A stretch of 64,000 nucleotides of DNA from Saccharibacillus brassicae (GCF_006542275.1 NZ_CP041217.1:1101501-1165500); one strand, 5' to 3'. Positions 54,710 to 63,250 are shown, numbered from the stretch's first letter. Numbers and translations are program-made. Notes: generated by a model not told the origin, from the sequence alone.

Positions 54710-54820
54710 TGTATAAAGCAACGTTTTTTGCCCTAAAGAAACTTTTCGTCTTCCGCATGCGTCCGTATCCTTGAAACAGTCGTCCGATTCCTCTCGACCA
54801 GACACAAAGGAGAAGTGAGA

Positions 54821-56305
54821 ATGAAATTTGGAAAACACGCATGGAAAAAGACGGCTGCCGCCTTTCTGGCCGTCGCACTGCTGTTCGCCTTGATTCTGCC
54901 GGGCACGTATCCGTCCGCCGCGGCCGCCGGAGCCGGCACGAGTATCGTGCTGGACGGCCGGGCGATCGACGGAGCCCAGCCGCTCGTCGTCAAAGGGACG
55001 ACGATGGTCCCGATCCGCGTCGTCTCGCAGCAGCTCGGTTACGACGTGAACTGGAACAAGGCGGCCGGCCGGATCACGATCGGCAGCGCCGTGTCCCCGC
55101 TCGTGCTCACGCTCGGCAGCCTGACCGCAAGTTCGGGCGGCGGCGACGTCGCCCTGCAGCAGGCCCCGTTCGTGCAGGCCGACACGACCTACGTGCCGCT
55201 GCGGTTCGTCGGCTCGCAGTTGGGTCTTGGCGTCAAATGGGAACAGGCCAGCCAGACGGTCTATCTGGAGACGCAGCTTGAGCGTCCGTCGACCCCGCCG
55301 GTACCGGCCGCTCCTCCGACCTCTCCGGCTGTGCCGAGCGCTCCTCCCTTCGTGCCGGCCGTGCCTGCGCAGCCTGCGGTCGATCCGGCGCCGGCGTCTC
55401 TCGCTTCGATCGACGGTATCAGCTTCAGCGATAACCGCCTGACGATCTCCGCCGCTTCGGCCGTGACGCCGACAAGCACCGTGCTGTCCGGTCCGGACCG
55501 CATCGTGGTCGACCTGCCGGGCAGTTATTTCGGCAGCGGCCTGCTCCAGAACGGCCCGCTGAAGCTCGGTCAGGTGGCGACGCTGCCGATCGGAAATTCT
55601 TCGGCCGTCAAGCAGGTACGCTACTCGCTCTACAGCGACAATCCTTCGACCGTGCGCGTCGTACTCGACCTCAACCGGGCTGTCGGCTACAACCTGTACA
55701 CGCAGGGCAGCCTCGTCATCGTCGATCTGAACGACGGCGGCGCCGCGCCTCCGATCGGCACCAACGGCAAAAAAGTCGTCGTGATCGATCCCGGACACGG
55801 CGATCAGGATTCGGGCGGTATCGGCATCACCGGCGTCAAAGAAAAGCATATGGTACTCGAAGTCGGGCTCAAAGTCGCGGCCCTGCTCAAGCAGGACCCG
55901 CGGATCGACCTGATCATGACCCGCAGCGACGATACGTTCATCCCGCTGGACGGACGGGCCAAGATTGCCAACGACGCCGGCGCGGATGTGTTCCTGTCGA
56001 TTCACGGCAATGCGGCATCGCCGAGCGCCGTCGGGACCGAGACGTTCTACGCCGACTCCGCGCGCAGCAAACTGCTGTCGGACACGATCCAACGGCATGT
56101 CCAGGCGGCGACAGGCTTCCGGGACCGCGGTTCCAAGCAGGCCAATTACGTCGTCATCCGCAAAACGAACATGCCGGCCGCGCTGTTGGAGATCGGTTTC
56201 CTGACCAACAGCGAGGAAGAGAAACTGATGGTGCAGGAAGACTTCCAGCAAAAAGTCGCGGAAGCGATCGTCGCCGGGCTCAAAGAGTATCTGGGCCTGA
56301 ACTGA
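54821..56305 (+). CDS. N-acetylmuramoyl-L-alanine amidase with stalk and AMIN domains
   Basis: A 494-residue exported, zinc-dependent peptidoglycan amidase. In order: signal peptide to about residue 34; copper-amine-oxidase-type stalk domain (TTMVPIRVVSQQLGYDV, TTYVPLRFVGSQLGLGV); Pro/Ala-rich linker (~150-190); AMIN domain (~200-305); Amidase_3 catalytic domain with VVIDPGHGDQDSGG, LSIHGNA and ALLEIGFLTNSEE holding the zinc ligands and catalytic Glu. AAGGAG stands 8 nt before ATG 54821. It is the only cell-wall gene between Zur-type boxes A and B. Confidence 0.93.
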   Translation: MKFGKHAWKKTAAAFLAVALLFALILPGTYPSAAAAGAGTSIVLDGRAIDGAQPLVVKGTTMVPIRVVSQQLGYDVNWNKAAGRITIGSAVSPLVLTLGSLTASSGGGDVALQQAPFVQADTTYVPLRFVGSQLGLGVKWEQASQTVYLETQLERPSTPPVPAAPPTSPAVPSAPPFVPAVPAQPAVDPAPASLASIDGISFSDNRLTISAASAVTPTSTVLSGPDRIVVDLPGSYFGSGLLQNGPLKLGQVATLPIGNSSAVKQVRYSLYSDNPSTVRVVLDLNRAVGYNLYTQGSLVIVDLNDGGAAPPIGTNGKKVVVIDPGHGDQDSGGIGITGVKEKHMVLEVGLKVAALLKQDPRIDLIMTRSDDTFIPLDGRAKIANDAGADVFLSIHGNAASPSAVGTETFYADSARSKLLSDTIQRHVQAATGFRDRGSKQANYVVIRKTNMPAALLEIGFLTNSEEEKLMVQEDFQQKVAEAIVAGLKEYLGLN

Positions 56306-56352
56306 GCGGCGCAGACGGTCACCGGATCGGCAAATCCAATAGCTTGGAAAAA

Positions 56353-56384
56353 GCGGAAGCCCCTGCGCGGGCTTCCGCTTTTTT
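56353..56384 (+). terminator. Terminator of the amidase gene
   Basis: GCGGAAGCCC/GGGCTTCCGC perfect 10-base stem then TTTTTT. It isolates the amidase from folE2. Confidence 0.88.
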
Positions 56385-56395
56385 GTCGATTCTGG

Positions 56396-56423
56396 TTGAC
56401 TTTTTATGCGTAATCATTACTAT
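56396..56423 (+). promoter_or_regulatory. Promoter of folE2
   Basis: TTGACT, 16 bp, TACTAT. The Zur-type box covers the spacer and -10. Confidence 0.7.
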
Positions 56424-56424
56424 T
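56406..56424. promoter_or_regulatory. Zur-type box B (folE2)
   Basis: ATGCGTAATCATTACTATT: core GTAAT-C-ATTAC palindrome with one weaker arm at each outer end. It overlaps the folE2 promoter, as expected for repression by Zur. Confidence 0.8.
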
Positions 56425-56468
56425 TATAAGATCATCCGGATTATATCCGTACAGACGGGAGACTTTTT

Positions 56469-57380
56469 ATGACAGCCTTTTTGCCTTCCAGTTGGCCTTC
56501 CAAGTCCGAACGGCATCGCCGCTTCGGCTCCACGGACGCTGTTCCGGGCCGCAAAGCGACCCGGAAAGAAGACATGACCGATCTGCAAAATCGCCGCGAC
56601 GACTATTTGTTCGAAATTCAGCAGGTCGGCGTGACGGCGGTCAAACACCCGATTGCGCTGCGTTCTCCGCTGCCTCCCTATCACCAGACTTCGATTGCCG
56701 CGCTGGAACTGACGACCACGCTCGACCGGAGCAGCAAAGGCATCAATATGAGCCGCCTGACCGAACAGCTGAACGCTTACCGGGACATCGATTTCGTATC
56801 CCGGCCGGAGACGCTGCAGATCTTCGTCCGCGACCTGGCCCGTTCGATGGACCAGAGCGGAGCGGACGTCACGCTGGAATTCCCGTGGTTCTACGAACGC
56901 GCCGCTCCGGCTTCCGGCCGAATCGGCCTCGCTCATTCCGATCTGTTCGTGGAAGCGGTCTACAGGGAAGACGAGACGCCGGCGTTTCGGCTGAATGTGG
57001 GCCTTACGGTGTCCGTCACGACGCTGTGCCCCTGCTCCAAAGAAATCAGCGAATACAGCGCCCACAACCAGCGCGGCACCGTGCGGATTCGGGCCGAAGT
57101 GGAACCGGCGCAGCTGGACTTGAACTGGTGCGAAGTGCTGCTGAACGCGGCCGAGTCGAACGCCAGCGCCTCCCTGCATCCCGTACTCAAACGGACGGAC
57201 GAAAAAGCGGTCACCGAGCGCGCGTACGAAAATCCGCGCTTCGTCGAAGATCTGGCCCGGCTGACGGCGGCAGACCTTGCGGAATGCCCTTTTATCCGGC
57301 AGTTTACGGTAGAATGCCGCAACGAAGAATCGATCCATCAGCATGACGCGGTGGCGCGAATCCGCTGCGCCAAACCGTAA
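56469..57380 (+). CDS. folE2: GTP cyclohydrolase I type B (zinc-independent)
   Basis: First enzyme of folate/tetrahydropterin synthesis, converting GTP to dihydroneopterin triphosphate. Unlike FolE it does not need zinc and replaces it in zinc starvation. The protein has 303 residues, same as Bacillus YciA. Metal/catalytic cysteines lie in TLCPCSKEIS (Cys187, Cys189), with family sequences KHPI, VSRPETLQIF, FYERAAPASGRIGLAHSD and EYSAHNQRG. ATG 56469 follows GGGAG. The Zur-type box in its promoter agrees with known Zur control of folE2 in Bacillus. Confidence 0.95.
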   Translation: MTAFLPSSWPSKSERHRRFGSTDAVPGRKATRKEDMTDLQNRRDDYLFEIQQVGVTAVKHPIALRSPLPPYHQTSIAALELTTTLDRSSKGINMSRLTEQLNAYRDIDFVSRPETLQIFVRDLARSMDQSGADVTLEFPWFYERAAPASGRIGLAHSDLFVEAVYREDETPAFRLNVGLTVSVTTLCPCSKEISEYSAHNQRGTVRIRAEVEPAQLDLNWCEVLLNAAESNASASLHPVLKRTDEKAVTERAYENPRFVEDLARLTAADLAECPFIRQFTVECRNEESIHQHDAVARIRCAKP

Positions 57381-57456
57381 GACCCGCGAACGTGAAGCCG
57401 CGTCCCGGGCAGCGAAAGTGTGCTTGAACCTCTGTGCGCGGCATCTCCTCGCGCCA

Positions 57457-57489
57457 AAGAAGCAGCCGGATGAATCCGGCTGCTTCTTT
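57457..57489. terminator. Bidirectional terminator between folE2 and the FeoB-like gene
   Basis: Perfect 15-base stem AAAGAAGCAGCCGGA/TCCGGCTGCTTCTTT with a 3-nt loop. T-tracts are short on both strands. Confidence 0.75.
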
Positions 57490-57506
57490 GGCCATGCCAT
57501 GCGACA

Positions 57507-57620
57507 AGGTTAGGTCTGGGAGGTCAGGTTAGGTATGAGCGACCAGGTTAGGTATGAACAGTCAGATTAGATGTGGGTGACCCCTTTAGGGCCGGGTGAT
57601 CCGTTTAGATCCGGGCGACC
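57507..57620. repeat. 19-bp tandem repeat, six units, growing out of a gene's stop codon
   Basis: Six contiguous 19-bp units start at 57507, 57526, 57545, 57564, 57583 and 57602. The last unit holds the final codons (Val-Ala-Arg-Ile) and TAA of the FeoB-like gene, and every unit keeps a CTAA or similar on the minus strand. Units nearer the gene are most gene-like. Confidence 0.85.
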
Positions 57621-59281
57621 AGCAGCGCCAGCACCGCCGTCGTGGCCAGCGACGTCGCCGCCTGCTTGCCGGCGAGCGATCCCGCGAACGCCCAGCCCAA
57701 TTCGCGGCGCACCGTCCACAGCGTCACGAGGCAGGCGGTCAGCGTCGACGCCAGATAGACGAGGACGAACGTCTGTCCCGCGCTCATCTCTCCAATGAAG
57801 CGGCCTTCGCCCTGATTGAGTACAAGCAGCCCGTCTTTGCGCAAGATCGAGAACAAGACGCCGCCCGCCGCTTCGGCCGGCAGGTTCAGCAGCCCCAGCA
57901 GAGGCGCCGCCCAGCGCGACAGCATGTTCATCGCCCCGCTCCACTGGAGCAGGGCGGCCGCGGCGCAGATGCCGATAAAGATCGGCATCGCCTGCAGCGC
58001 AAACTGCTTGACGACGGCGCGTACCCGCCAGCTGACGGCGCGCAGACCCGGACGCTGCAAAAAAGTCCGCGGCGCATACCCCGGCTCGGGCACGCCCGCC
58101 GCGCCGCGGTTCCAGATTCGCGTATGCAGCGCGCCGGCTCCGGCGAGCAGCGCGATATACGGCAGGAACAGCCACGGACGGCCCGCGGAACCGAAGATCG
58201 ACAGCGAAGCGCCGATCTGGTAGCTGCATGCGGAGCCGAACGCGATCAGCGATACGCACGATTTGCGCGTGCAGGACCCGCACGCGCGGCTCTGGAATAC
58301 GGCGACCACGTTGCAGCCGAACCCCGACAAGACCGGGATCAGGTCCCGGCCGCTGAGCCCGATCCGGCGCATCCACGGATCGAGCGCGTCGGTGATGCGG
58401 TCTTTGAGGCCGCTCTCTTCGGTGAGCGCCAGGCTGATGCCGAGCAGCAGCACGACGGGAAACGCCCACAAAAAAGAATACAGCCCGAGCGTCAGCACCC
58501 CGTAATCGCCGGCCGCAGCCGCTTCGAGCAGCGGCGGCAGGCCGGCCAGACCGCTCTTGACCGGATCGATCGCGAAGCGCTCAAGGAGCGGCTGCAGGCT
58601 CGTCGACAGCAGGTACGCGAGCAGCACCGGCACCGCGAACAGCAGCAGCGCCGCAAGCCCGGCAAGCGGCGCACCCAAATGCGGCGAATCGAAGCCGATT
58701 GCTTTGGGCGCAGGCGCATCGGCCGGCGCGGCGCCGGGCGGCGGTACGACGCAGGCCGGCTGCCGCCGCACAGGCGCGGCTTCTTCTAGCGAGCGCAGCA
58801 GCCGCTGCTTCAGGTCCGGCGCCAGCGTGCGGGCATCGACGGCATGGACCGGAATGCCGAGCGTTCCGGCGTAATGCCGCTCCAATTCGTGCGCGCTGCC
58901 GGACACTTTGTCGGCAAAAGTCAGCACGAGCATCGCCGGGCGCTGCCCGAGCGGCACGGCTTCGAGCAGCAGAAGCAGTTCGAGCGCCGAATGGGTGCCG
59001 CGCACGACGAGCACGACTTTGTCGGCCGCGCCAAGTTCCGCCACCGCTTCCCGCGTCGTCCGGCTGTCGTCTCCGCTTTTGAGCCCGGGCAGGTCGACCA
59101 GTTCGTGATCGAAGCCGAGCGCAGCCCGGCGGGCTTGTACCGTCGAACCGCGAAAGTTCGCTTCCTCGCCGGTATCGTTCCCCGTCAACCCGCGAAACAA
59201 CGCCGATTTGCCGGCCGATTCGAAGCCGATCAGAGCGACCGACCGGCGAGCAGCGGTGGGTCGGAGATGCCGACTCAGCAT
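57605..59281 (-). CDS. Compact FeoB-like GTPase permease under Zur-type control
   Basis: A 558-residue membrane GTPase. The N-terminal G domain has G1 GFESAGKS, a G2-type Thr in FRGSTVQ, G3 DLPG and G4-like TFAD. After a short linker the Gate-type membrane domain has about eight helices. SGFGCNVVAVFQSRACGSCT aligns with FeoB's GFGCNVPA motif, and a second cysteine cluster (CTRKSCVSLIAFGSACS) follows. It is much shorter than classical FeoB (about 770 residues). ATG 59281 overlaps the oxidoreductase gene by 7 bp, with GGGGAGGA upstream. Likely a divalent-metal importer, perhaps zinc. Confidence 0.85.
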   Translation of the reverse strand: MLSRHLRPTAARRSVALIGFESAGKSALFRGLTGNDTGEEANFRGSTVQARRAALGFDHELVDLPGLKSGDDSRTTREAVAELGAADKVVLVVRGTHSALELLLLLEAVPLGQRPAMLVLTFADKVSGSAHELERHYAGTLGIPVHAVDARTLAPDLKQRLLRSLEEAAPVRRQPACVVPPPGAAPADAPAPKAIGFDSPHLGAPLAGLAALLLFAVPVLLAYLLSTSLQPLLERFAIDPVKSGLAGLPPLLEAAAAGDYGVLTLGLYSFLWAFPVVLLLGISLALTEESGLKDRITDALDPWMRRIGLSGRDLIPVLSGFGCNVVAVFQSRACGSCTRKSCVSLIAFGSACSYQIGASLSIFGSAGRPWLFLPYIALLAGAGALHTRIWNRGAAGVPEPGYAPRTFLQRPGLRAVSWRVRAVVKQFALQAMPIFIGICAAAALLQWSGAMNMLSRWAAPLLGLLNLPAEAAGGVLFSILRKDGLLVLNQGEGRFIGEMSAGQTFVLVYLASTLTACLVTLWTVRRELGWAFAGSLAGKQAATSLATTAVLALLVARI

Positions 59282-60402
59282 GTGCAATCCTCCCCGCAGC
59301 AGGACAGATCGGTCAGCATCATCCCTTCGCGGCGGTATGGTTCGAGCGGCGCGAGGTCGACGCCGAGACGTTCGGCGATCTGACTTGCGACCACGGCGAA
59401 GCGCTGACGGAATTTGTAGATAAAACAGAAGATCAATCCTCCGTGCGCCACGCTCGGCCCCGCCAGAAACAGCCCCGGTACACGGGTCGATTCGTCGTGC
59501 TCGCTCAGGCGAACGCGGCCGTCCGGTTCGTGCTCGAACAGCGCTTCGACCGTGCGCAGGCTGCCGGCGAATCCGGTCGCAAGAATCGGCGGCTGTTCGG
59601 TCGTCAGAAAATGGCTTTCCCCTTCGGCCGTCTCGCTGTAGATTAGGTAGCCGCCTTCTTCCTTGCGTTCGATCCAATGGACCTCATGGCCGGCCAACAG
59701 TCTGATTCGGCCGTCTTCGACCTGCCGAAGCCGGTCTTTGGTGAACGGGGACAGCGTCAGGCTCGGATCGCTGCTCCCTTTTTCCGTCCAGCGGCCGCTC
59801 CGGTCGATGATCGTGACCTTCCGGCCGCTGCGCGCCAGATGGATCGCCGCGTCTGCCCCACTCTCGTAGCCGCCCACGATCACGAATTCGTCGCCCGGCA
59901 GCTGCGCCCACTCGCGGACCAGGCTGCTGTGGATCGCGTGTTCCGCGCCCGGAAAACCGGCCGTGTGCGGATATTGAAATTCGCCCGCCGCCCAGATCAC
60001 GTGACGGCTGCGCAGCACTCCGCCGTCCGTCTCCACGTCGAATCCCCCGCCTTCGAGCGGACGCACCTGCCGCACGTCGACGCCGGTACGCACCGGCAGC
60101 TGCTTGTACGCGGCCAACGCTTCGAGATAATCCGCGTACTGCGGACCCGAAGGATGCTCGGTCCCGAGCGTATACGCCGGAGACGTCTTGAGCGACACCG
60201 AATTAAGATCCAGTATCCCGTACGCATTGCCGGTAAAAGAAGGCGTGATCATCCGCATTTCCGCCGGCCAGCAGCGAAACGAGGCCCCGATCTCGCTTCG
60301 GTCCAAAATGACGAACCGTTCGATATTCAAATCCCTAAGCACGCAGCCTATGCCGATCCCCGCCGCTCCAGCGCCTACCACGATACAATCGAAAACTTCC
60401 AT
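59275..60402 (-). CDS. CzcO-like FAD/NAD(P)-dependent oxidoreductase with Cys-rich tail
   Basis: A 375-residue flavoprotein monooxygenase-like oxidoreductase. The FAD-binding loop is VVGAGAAGIGIG (residues 8-19), and a second nucleotide-binding loop IVGGYESGADAA lies mid-protein. LATGF near the end is the ATG-type flavin motif. The last residues LSCCGEDCTC carry four cysteines, a likely metal site. It resembles CzcO-type proteins linked to metal transporters. ATG 60402 (MEVFDC...) has GGTGGAG just upstream. The Zur-type box lies 24 bp before the start, and the FeoB-like gene follows with overlap. Confidence 0.87.
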   Translation of the reverse strand: MEVFDCIVVGAGAAGIGIGCVLRDLNIERFVILDRSEIGASFRCWPAEMRMITPSFTGNAYGILDLNSVSLKTSPAYTLGTEHPSGPQYADYLEALAAYKQLPVRTGVDVRQVRPLEGGGFDVETDGGVLRSRHVIWAAGEFQYPHTAGFPGAEHAIHSSLVREWAQLPGDEFVIVGGYESGADAAIHLARSGRKVTIIDRSGRWTEKGSSDPSLTLSPFTKDRLRQVEDGRIRLLAGHEVHWIERKEEGGYLIYSETAEGESHFLTTEQPPILATGFAGSLRTVEALFEHEPDGRVRLSEHDESTRVPGLFLAGPSVAHGGLIFCFIYKFRQRFAVVASQIAERLGVDLAPLEPYRREGMMLTDLSCCGEDCTC

Positions 60403-60425
60403 GCTCTCCACCCCGAACTTTTTTT

Positions 60426-60444
60426 AATAGTAATTATTACGATT
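60426..60444. promoter_or_regulatory. Zur-type box C (oxidoreductase/FeoB-like operon)
   Basis: AATAGTAATTATTACGATT, identical to box A over 19 bp, placed just downstream of the -10 of the operon's promoter. Confidence 0.85.
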
Positions 60445-60450
60445 AAAAAG

Positions 60451-60479
60451 AGCATACGTTTTTCCCCCGATTCTGTCAA
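60451..60479 (-). promoter_or_regulatory. Sigma-A promoter of the oxidoreductase/FeoB-like operon
   Basis: On the minus strand TTGACA (60479-60474), 17 bp, TATGCT (60456-60451), then box C. The element TTTGACAGAAT and the distance to the box are the same as in the importer promoter at 54640. Confidence 0.8.
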
Positions 60480-60618
60480 ACTCTCCTGTCCGCCGCCGTA
60501 CCTATTCCGGGGAGCATGAGAGCAATAATAAGGAGGTCCTTTCGGCGCAAGGGCTGGTACAATAAGAGCAGAACCGGTTCGAAAGCGGCTGCCGACCGCG
60601 GAAAAAGGAGGGTCTACG

Positions 60619-61326
60619 TTGGAACAAGTCATCTCGCTGTCTTTCGAGGAAATGTGGGAAAAAATACTGGCCTGCGACGCGCGCTATGACGGGCTGTTCT
60701 TCACGGCGGTGAAGACGACCGGCATCTACTGCCGCCCTTCCTGCCGATCGCGCAAGCCCAAGAAGCGGAACGTGGACTTTTACCGCAGCCTGCCCGAATC
60801 CGAAGCGGCCGGCTACCGTCCGTGCAAGCGATGCCAGCCGGAAGTGGAGCGATCGCCGTGGAACGACGTCGTGCTCCGGGCGCGGACGTTTATCGTTGCC
60901 CGTTACCGGGAAAACCTGATTCTCAAAGACGTGGCCGACCATGTCGGATTGAGCGTCTATTACTTCGAACGGCTGTTCAAGCAGGAGACCGGGGAGACGC
61001 CGCGCACCTATCTGGAAAAAGTTCGCGTAGACCGCGCCGCCTACCTGCTGAAGCACAGCACCCTGTCGAATCTGGAAGTCGGGTACGCCTCCGGCTTCCA
61101 TACGCCGTCCAATTTCTACCGCGCTTTTCGCCGGCTGCGGCAGTGCTCGCCCGGCCAATACCGGCTGGAAGACCGGCCGGTGCTTCGCGAAGCGCCGCGC
61201 GCCCCGGCTGCGGGCGGCCGGCAGAGAACCGCAGCCGCGGACGCGCCCGGAGTGGATACGCCGAGGGCGGACATGCCGAGAGCGGACATGCCGAGAACAA
61301 GTGCGCCCGGGGCGGACGCGCCATGA
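60619..61326 (+). CDS. adaA: Methylphosphotriester-DNA methyltransferase and activator AdaA
   Basis: A 235-residue sensor of alkylation damage. The N-terminal zinc domain accepts methyl groups from phosphotriesters: Cys38, Cys42, Cys69 and Cys72 are in Ada positions (GIYCRPSC, RPCKRC). The central AraC helix-turn-helix pair (LILKDVADHVGLSVYYFERLFKQ, LEVGYASGFHTPSNFYRAF) activates repair genes. The last ~35 residues are a repetitive tail (PRADMPRADMPR) built on a 15-bp tandem repeat. The TTG start at 60619 follows GGAGGG. ATGA overlap with alkA. A TACAAT -10-like element lies at 60558. Confidence 0.92.
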   Translation: MEQVISLSFEEMWEKILACDARYDGLFFTAVKTTGIYCRPSCRSRKPKKRNVDFYRSLPESEAAGYRPCKRCQPEVERSPWNDVVLRARTFIVARYRENLILKDVADHVGLSVYYFERLFKQETGETPRTYLEKVRVDRAAYLLKHSTLSNLEVGYASGFHTPSNFYRAFRRLRQCSPGQYRLEDRPVLREAPRAPAAGGRQRTAAADAPGVDTPRADMPRADMPRTSAPGADAP

Positions 61327-62441
61327 CGCGGCGCGCATCCGGGTCCGCTGCCGCGGTCAGTCTGGTGAACACGTATGCGCCCGTTTCCACGGACCGTTCT
61401 GCGGCCGGAACGCTCGAACTGCCCGTATACGGCCCGTTTGACTGGCAGGAATGCCTCGCTTATCTGGGCCGATCGGACCTTGAGGTCATGCACCGGATTT
61501 CGGACGGCCGATTGGTCCAGCCGTTCGAATGGAACGGCAGCGCCGTGCTGCTGGAGATCGGCTGCGCAAGCGGGCCGCCGGCGGCGGAAGCAGCATACGA
61601 AGCGGCTTCGGGAGCGGGGACCGAACCTGCCGCGGAGCAGCGGCTTGTCGTTGCTTTTCCGCACGGACGTCCCGCGCCCGGGCTGCGCCAAGCCGCCGCC
61701 GCTTACGTCCGCGACAAGTTCGGGCTCGGCGACGACCTTGAGCCGTTCTACGCCATGGCCCGGCGCGATCCGCTGCTGTCTCCGGTCGTCTCCGCGCATC
61801 GGGGATTGAGGCTGATCGGCCTGCCCGACCTGTTCGAAGCGCTGGTCTGGGCGATCATCGGCCAGCAGATCAACCTGACATTCGCTTATCGGCTGAAGAA
61901 GCGCTTGGTCGAAGCGTACGGCGAAGCGCTGCCCGGTGCGGACATAACGGACGAAGCGGGCAAACCGGACGAACCGTTCTGCCTGTTCCCGAAGCCGGCC
62001 GCGATCGCGGCGCTGAGCCCGGACGACCTGCGTCCGATGCAGTTCTCGGTCCGCAAAGCCGAATACGTCATCGGCGCCGCCCGACTGATCGAAGCCGGCG
62101 ATCTGTCCAAAAGCGGACTGCTGGCTCTGGGCGAAGCCGAAGCGCGCGAAGCGCTGCTTCGTATTCGCGGCGTCGGCGCCTGGACGGCGGACTACGTCGG
62201 CATGAAAACGCTGCGCCGAGCTTCGGCGTTCCCGGCGGGAGACGCCGGGCTGCACCAGGCGCTGAAGCGCGGGCTCGGCCTGAGCCGCAGGCCGCTGCCG
62301 GCGGAGATCGCCGCCGCGGCCGCCCCGTGGCGCGGCCATGAAGCGTACGCGACTTTTTATTTGTGGCAGTCGCTGCTGACACCCGCGCCAGACCAGATTC
62401 CGAATCCCATTCCCGATTCCTTGTCACATCCCATTTCGTAA
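61323..62441 (+). CDS. alkA: DNA-3-methyladenine glycosylase II (AlkA)
   Basis: A 372-residue base-excision glycosylase that removes N3-alkylated and other damaged purines. The helix-hairpin-helix is LLRIRGVGAWTADYVGMKTL, and the catalytic Asp307 is in FPAGDAGLHQAL. EALVWAIIGQQINLTFAYRLKKRLV is the conserved lead-in. Longer than E. coli AlkA (282) because of an extended N-terminal region and an inserted loop near residues 95-115. The start ATG 61323 overlaps the adaA stop. Part of the adaA-alkA-ogt operon. Confidence 0.92.
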   Translation: MTRRASGSAAAVSLVNTYAPVSTDRSAAGTLELPVYGPFDWQECLAYLGRSDLEVMHRISDGRLVQPFEWNGSAVLLEIGCASGPPAAEAAYEAASGAGTEPAAEQRLVVAFPHGRPAPGLRQAAAAYVRDKFGLGDDLEPFYAMARRDPLLSPVVSAHRGLRLIGLPDLFEALVWAIIGQQINLTFAYRLKKRLVEAYGEALPGADITDEAGKPDEPFCLFPKPAAIAALSPDDLRPMQFSVRKAEYVIGAARLIEAGDLSKSGLLALGEAEAREALLRIRGVGAWTADYVGMKTLRRASAFPAGDAGLHQALKRGLGLSRRPLPAEIAAAAAPWRGHEAYATFYLWQSLLTPAPDQIPNPIPDSLSHPIS

Positions 62442-62456
62442 GGAGGCTGTTCGTCC

Positions 62457-63044
62457 ATGAGTAGAACCCAACCCGCTTTGGCGCCGCCGGCGTCCACGAC
62501 TCTGCCGGCCGCCGCGGCCGTGCATCGCCTGACCTATCTGTCGCCGCTCGGCGAGATCCGGATCGAAGGCACCGACGAAGCCGTCTCTTCGATCCTGTTC
62601 GCCGACACGGCCATGCCGGAAGGCTGGCCGGAGTCCAATCCGTTTGTGCACGCCTCGCTGCAGGGCGCGCAGCACGATGCCGAAGATGCCGGCATCCCCG
62701 CCGCGCTGCGGCAGTGCCGTCTGCAGCTCGACGAATATTTCCGCGGCGAACGCAAGACGTTCGATTTCCCGTACGTGTTCGCCGGCACGACGTTCCAACG
62801 CGCCGTCTGGGCGGAACTTGCCGCCGTGCCCTATGCGACGTCCCGGTCGTACAAAGACCTAGCGATCGCGGTCGGCAGCGAACGCGCCGTACGCGCCGTC
62901 GGCTCGGCCAACGGCCGCAACAAACTGACGATCGTGCTGCCGTGCCATCGCATCATCGGCTCCGGCGGCAAGCTGACCGGCTACGCCGGCGGCCTGTGGC
63001 GCAAAGAATGGCTGCTGCGGCACGAAGCCCGATACGCCGACTGA
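62457..63044 (+). CDS. ogt: Methylated-DNA-protein cysteine methyltransferase
   Basis: A 195-residue suicide repair protein that transfers alkyl groups from O6-alkylguanine to its own Cys163 in LPCHRIIGSGGKLTGYAGG. The preceding FQRAVWAELAAVPYATSRSYKDLA and RAVGSANGRN carry the DNA-binding helix and Asn hinge. An Ala/Pro-rich stretch of about 20 residues opens the protein. AAGGAGG stands 9 nt before ATG 62457, 15 bp after alkA. Last gene of the operon, ended by the terminator at 63208. Confidence 0.95.
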   Translation: MSRTQPALAPPASTTLPAAAAVHRLTYLSPLGEIRIEGTDEAVSSILFADTAMPEGWPESNPFVHASLQGAQHDAEDAGIPAALRQCRLQLDEYFRGERKTFDFPYVFAGTTFQRAVWAELAAVPYATSRSYKDLAIAVGSERAVRAVGSANGRNKLTIVLPCHRIIGSGGKLTGYAGGLWRKEWLLRHEARYAD

Positions 63045-63207
63045 AGCGAATAGGCGGCCGGCGAACTTGCCGGCGCCGCGACCTTCCGTTCTGGCAGCTG
63101 GAACGACGGTTTCGGAAGTTTCGGCGCGCCGCCGCCCAAGCCGCCTTGGAGCTTCGCTTTCGAGTGCCGATGCCCGGCGACCGCCTCTGTCCGTTCGCGC
63201 CGAAAAA

Positions 63208-63250
63208 GGCTGCCCCGGTCGCATATCGCGACTCCGGGGCAGCCTTTTCT
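63208..63250. terminator. Bidirectional terminator behind ogt and the M20 peptidase
   Basis: GGCTGCCCCGG/CCGGGGCAGCC stem with inner GTCGC/GCGAC, flanked by AAAAA before and TTTTCTTTT after. Confidence 0.88.
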
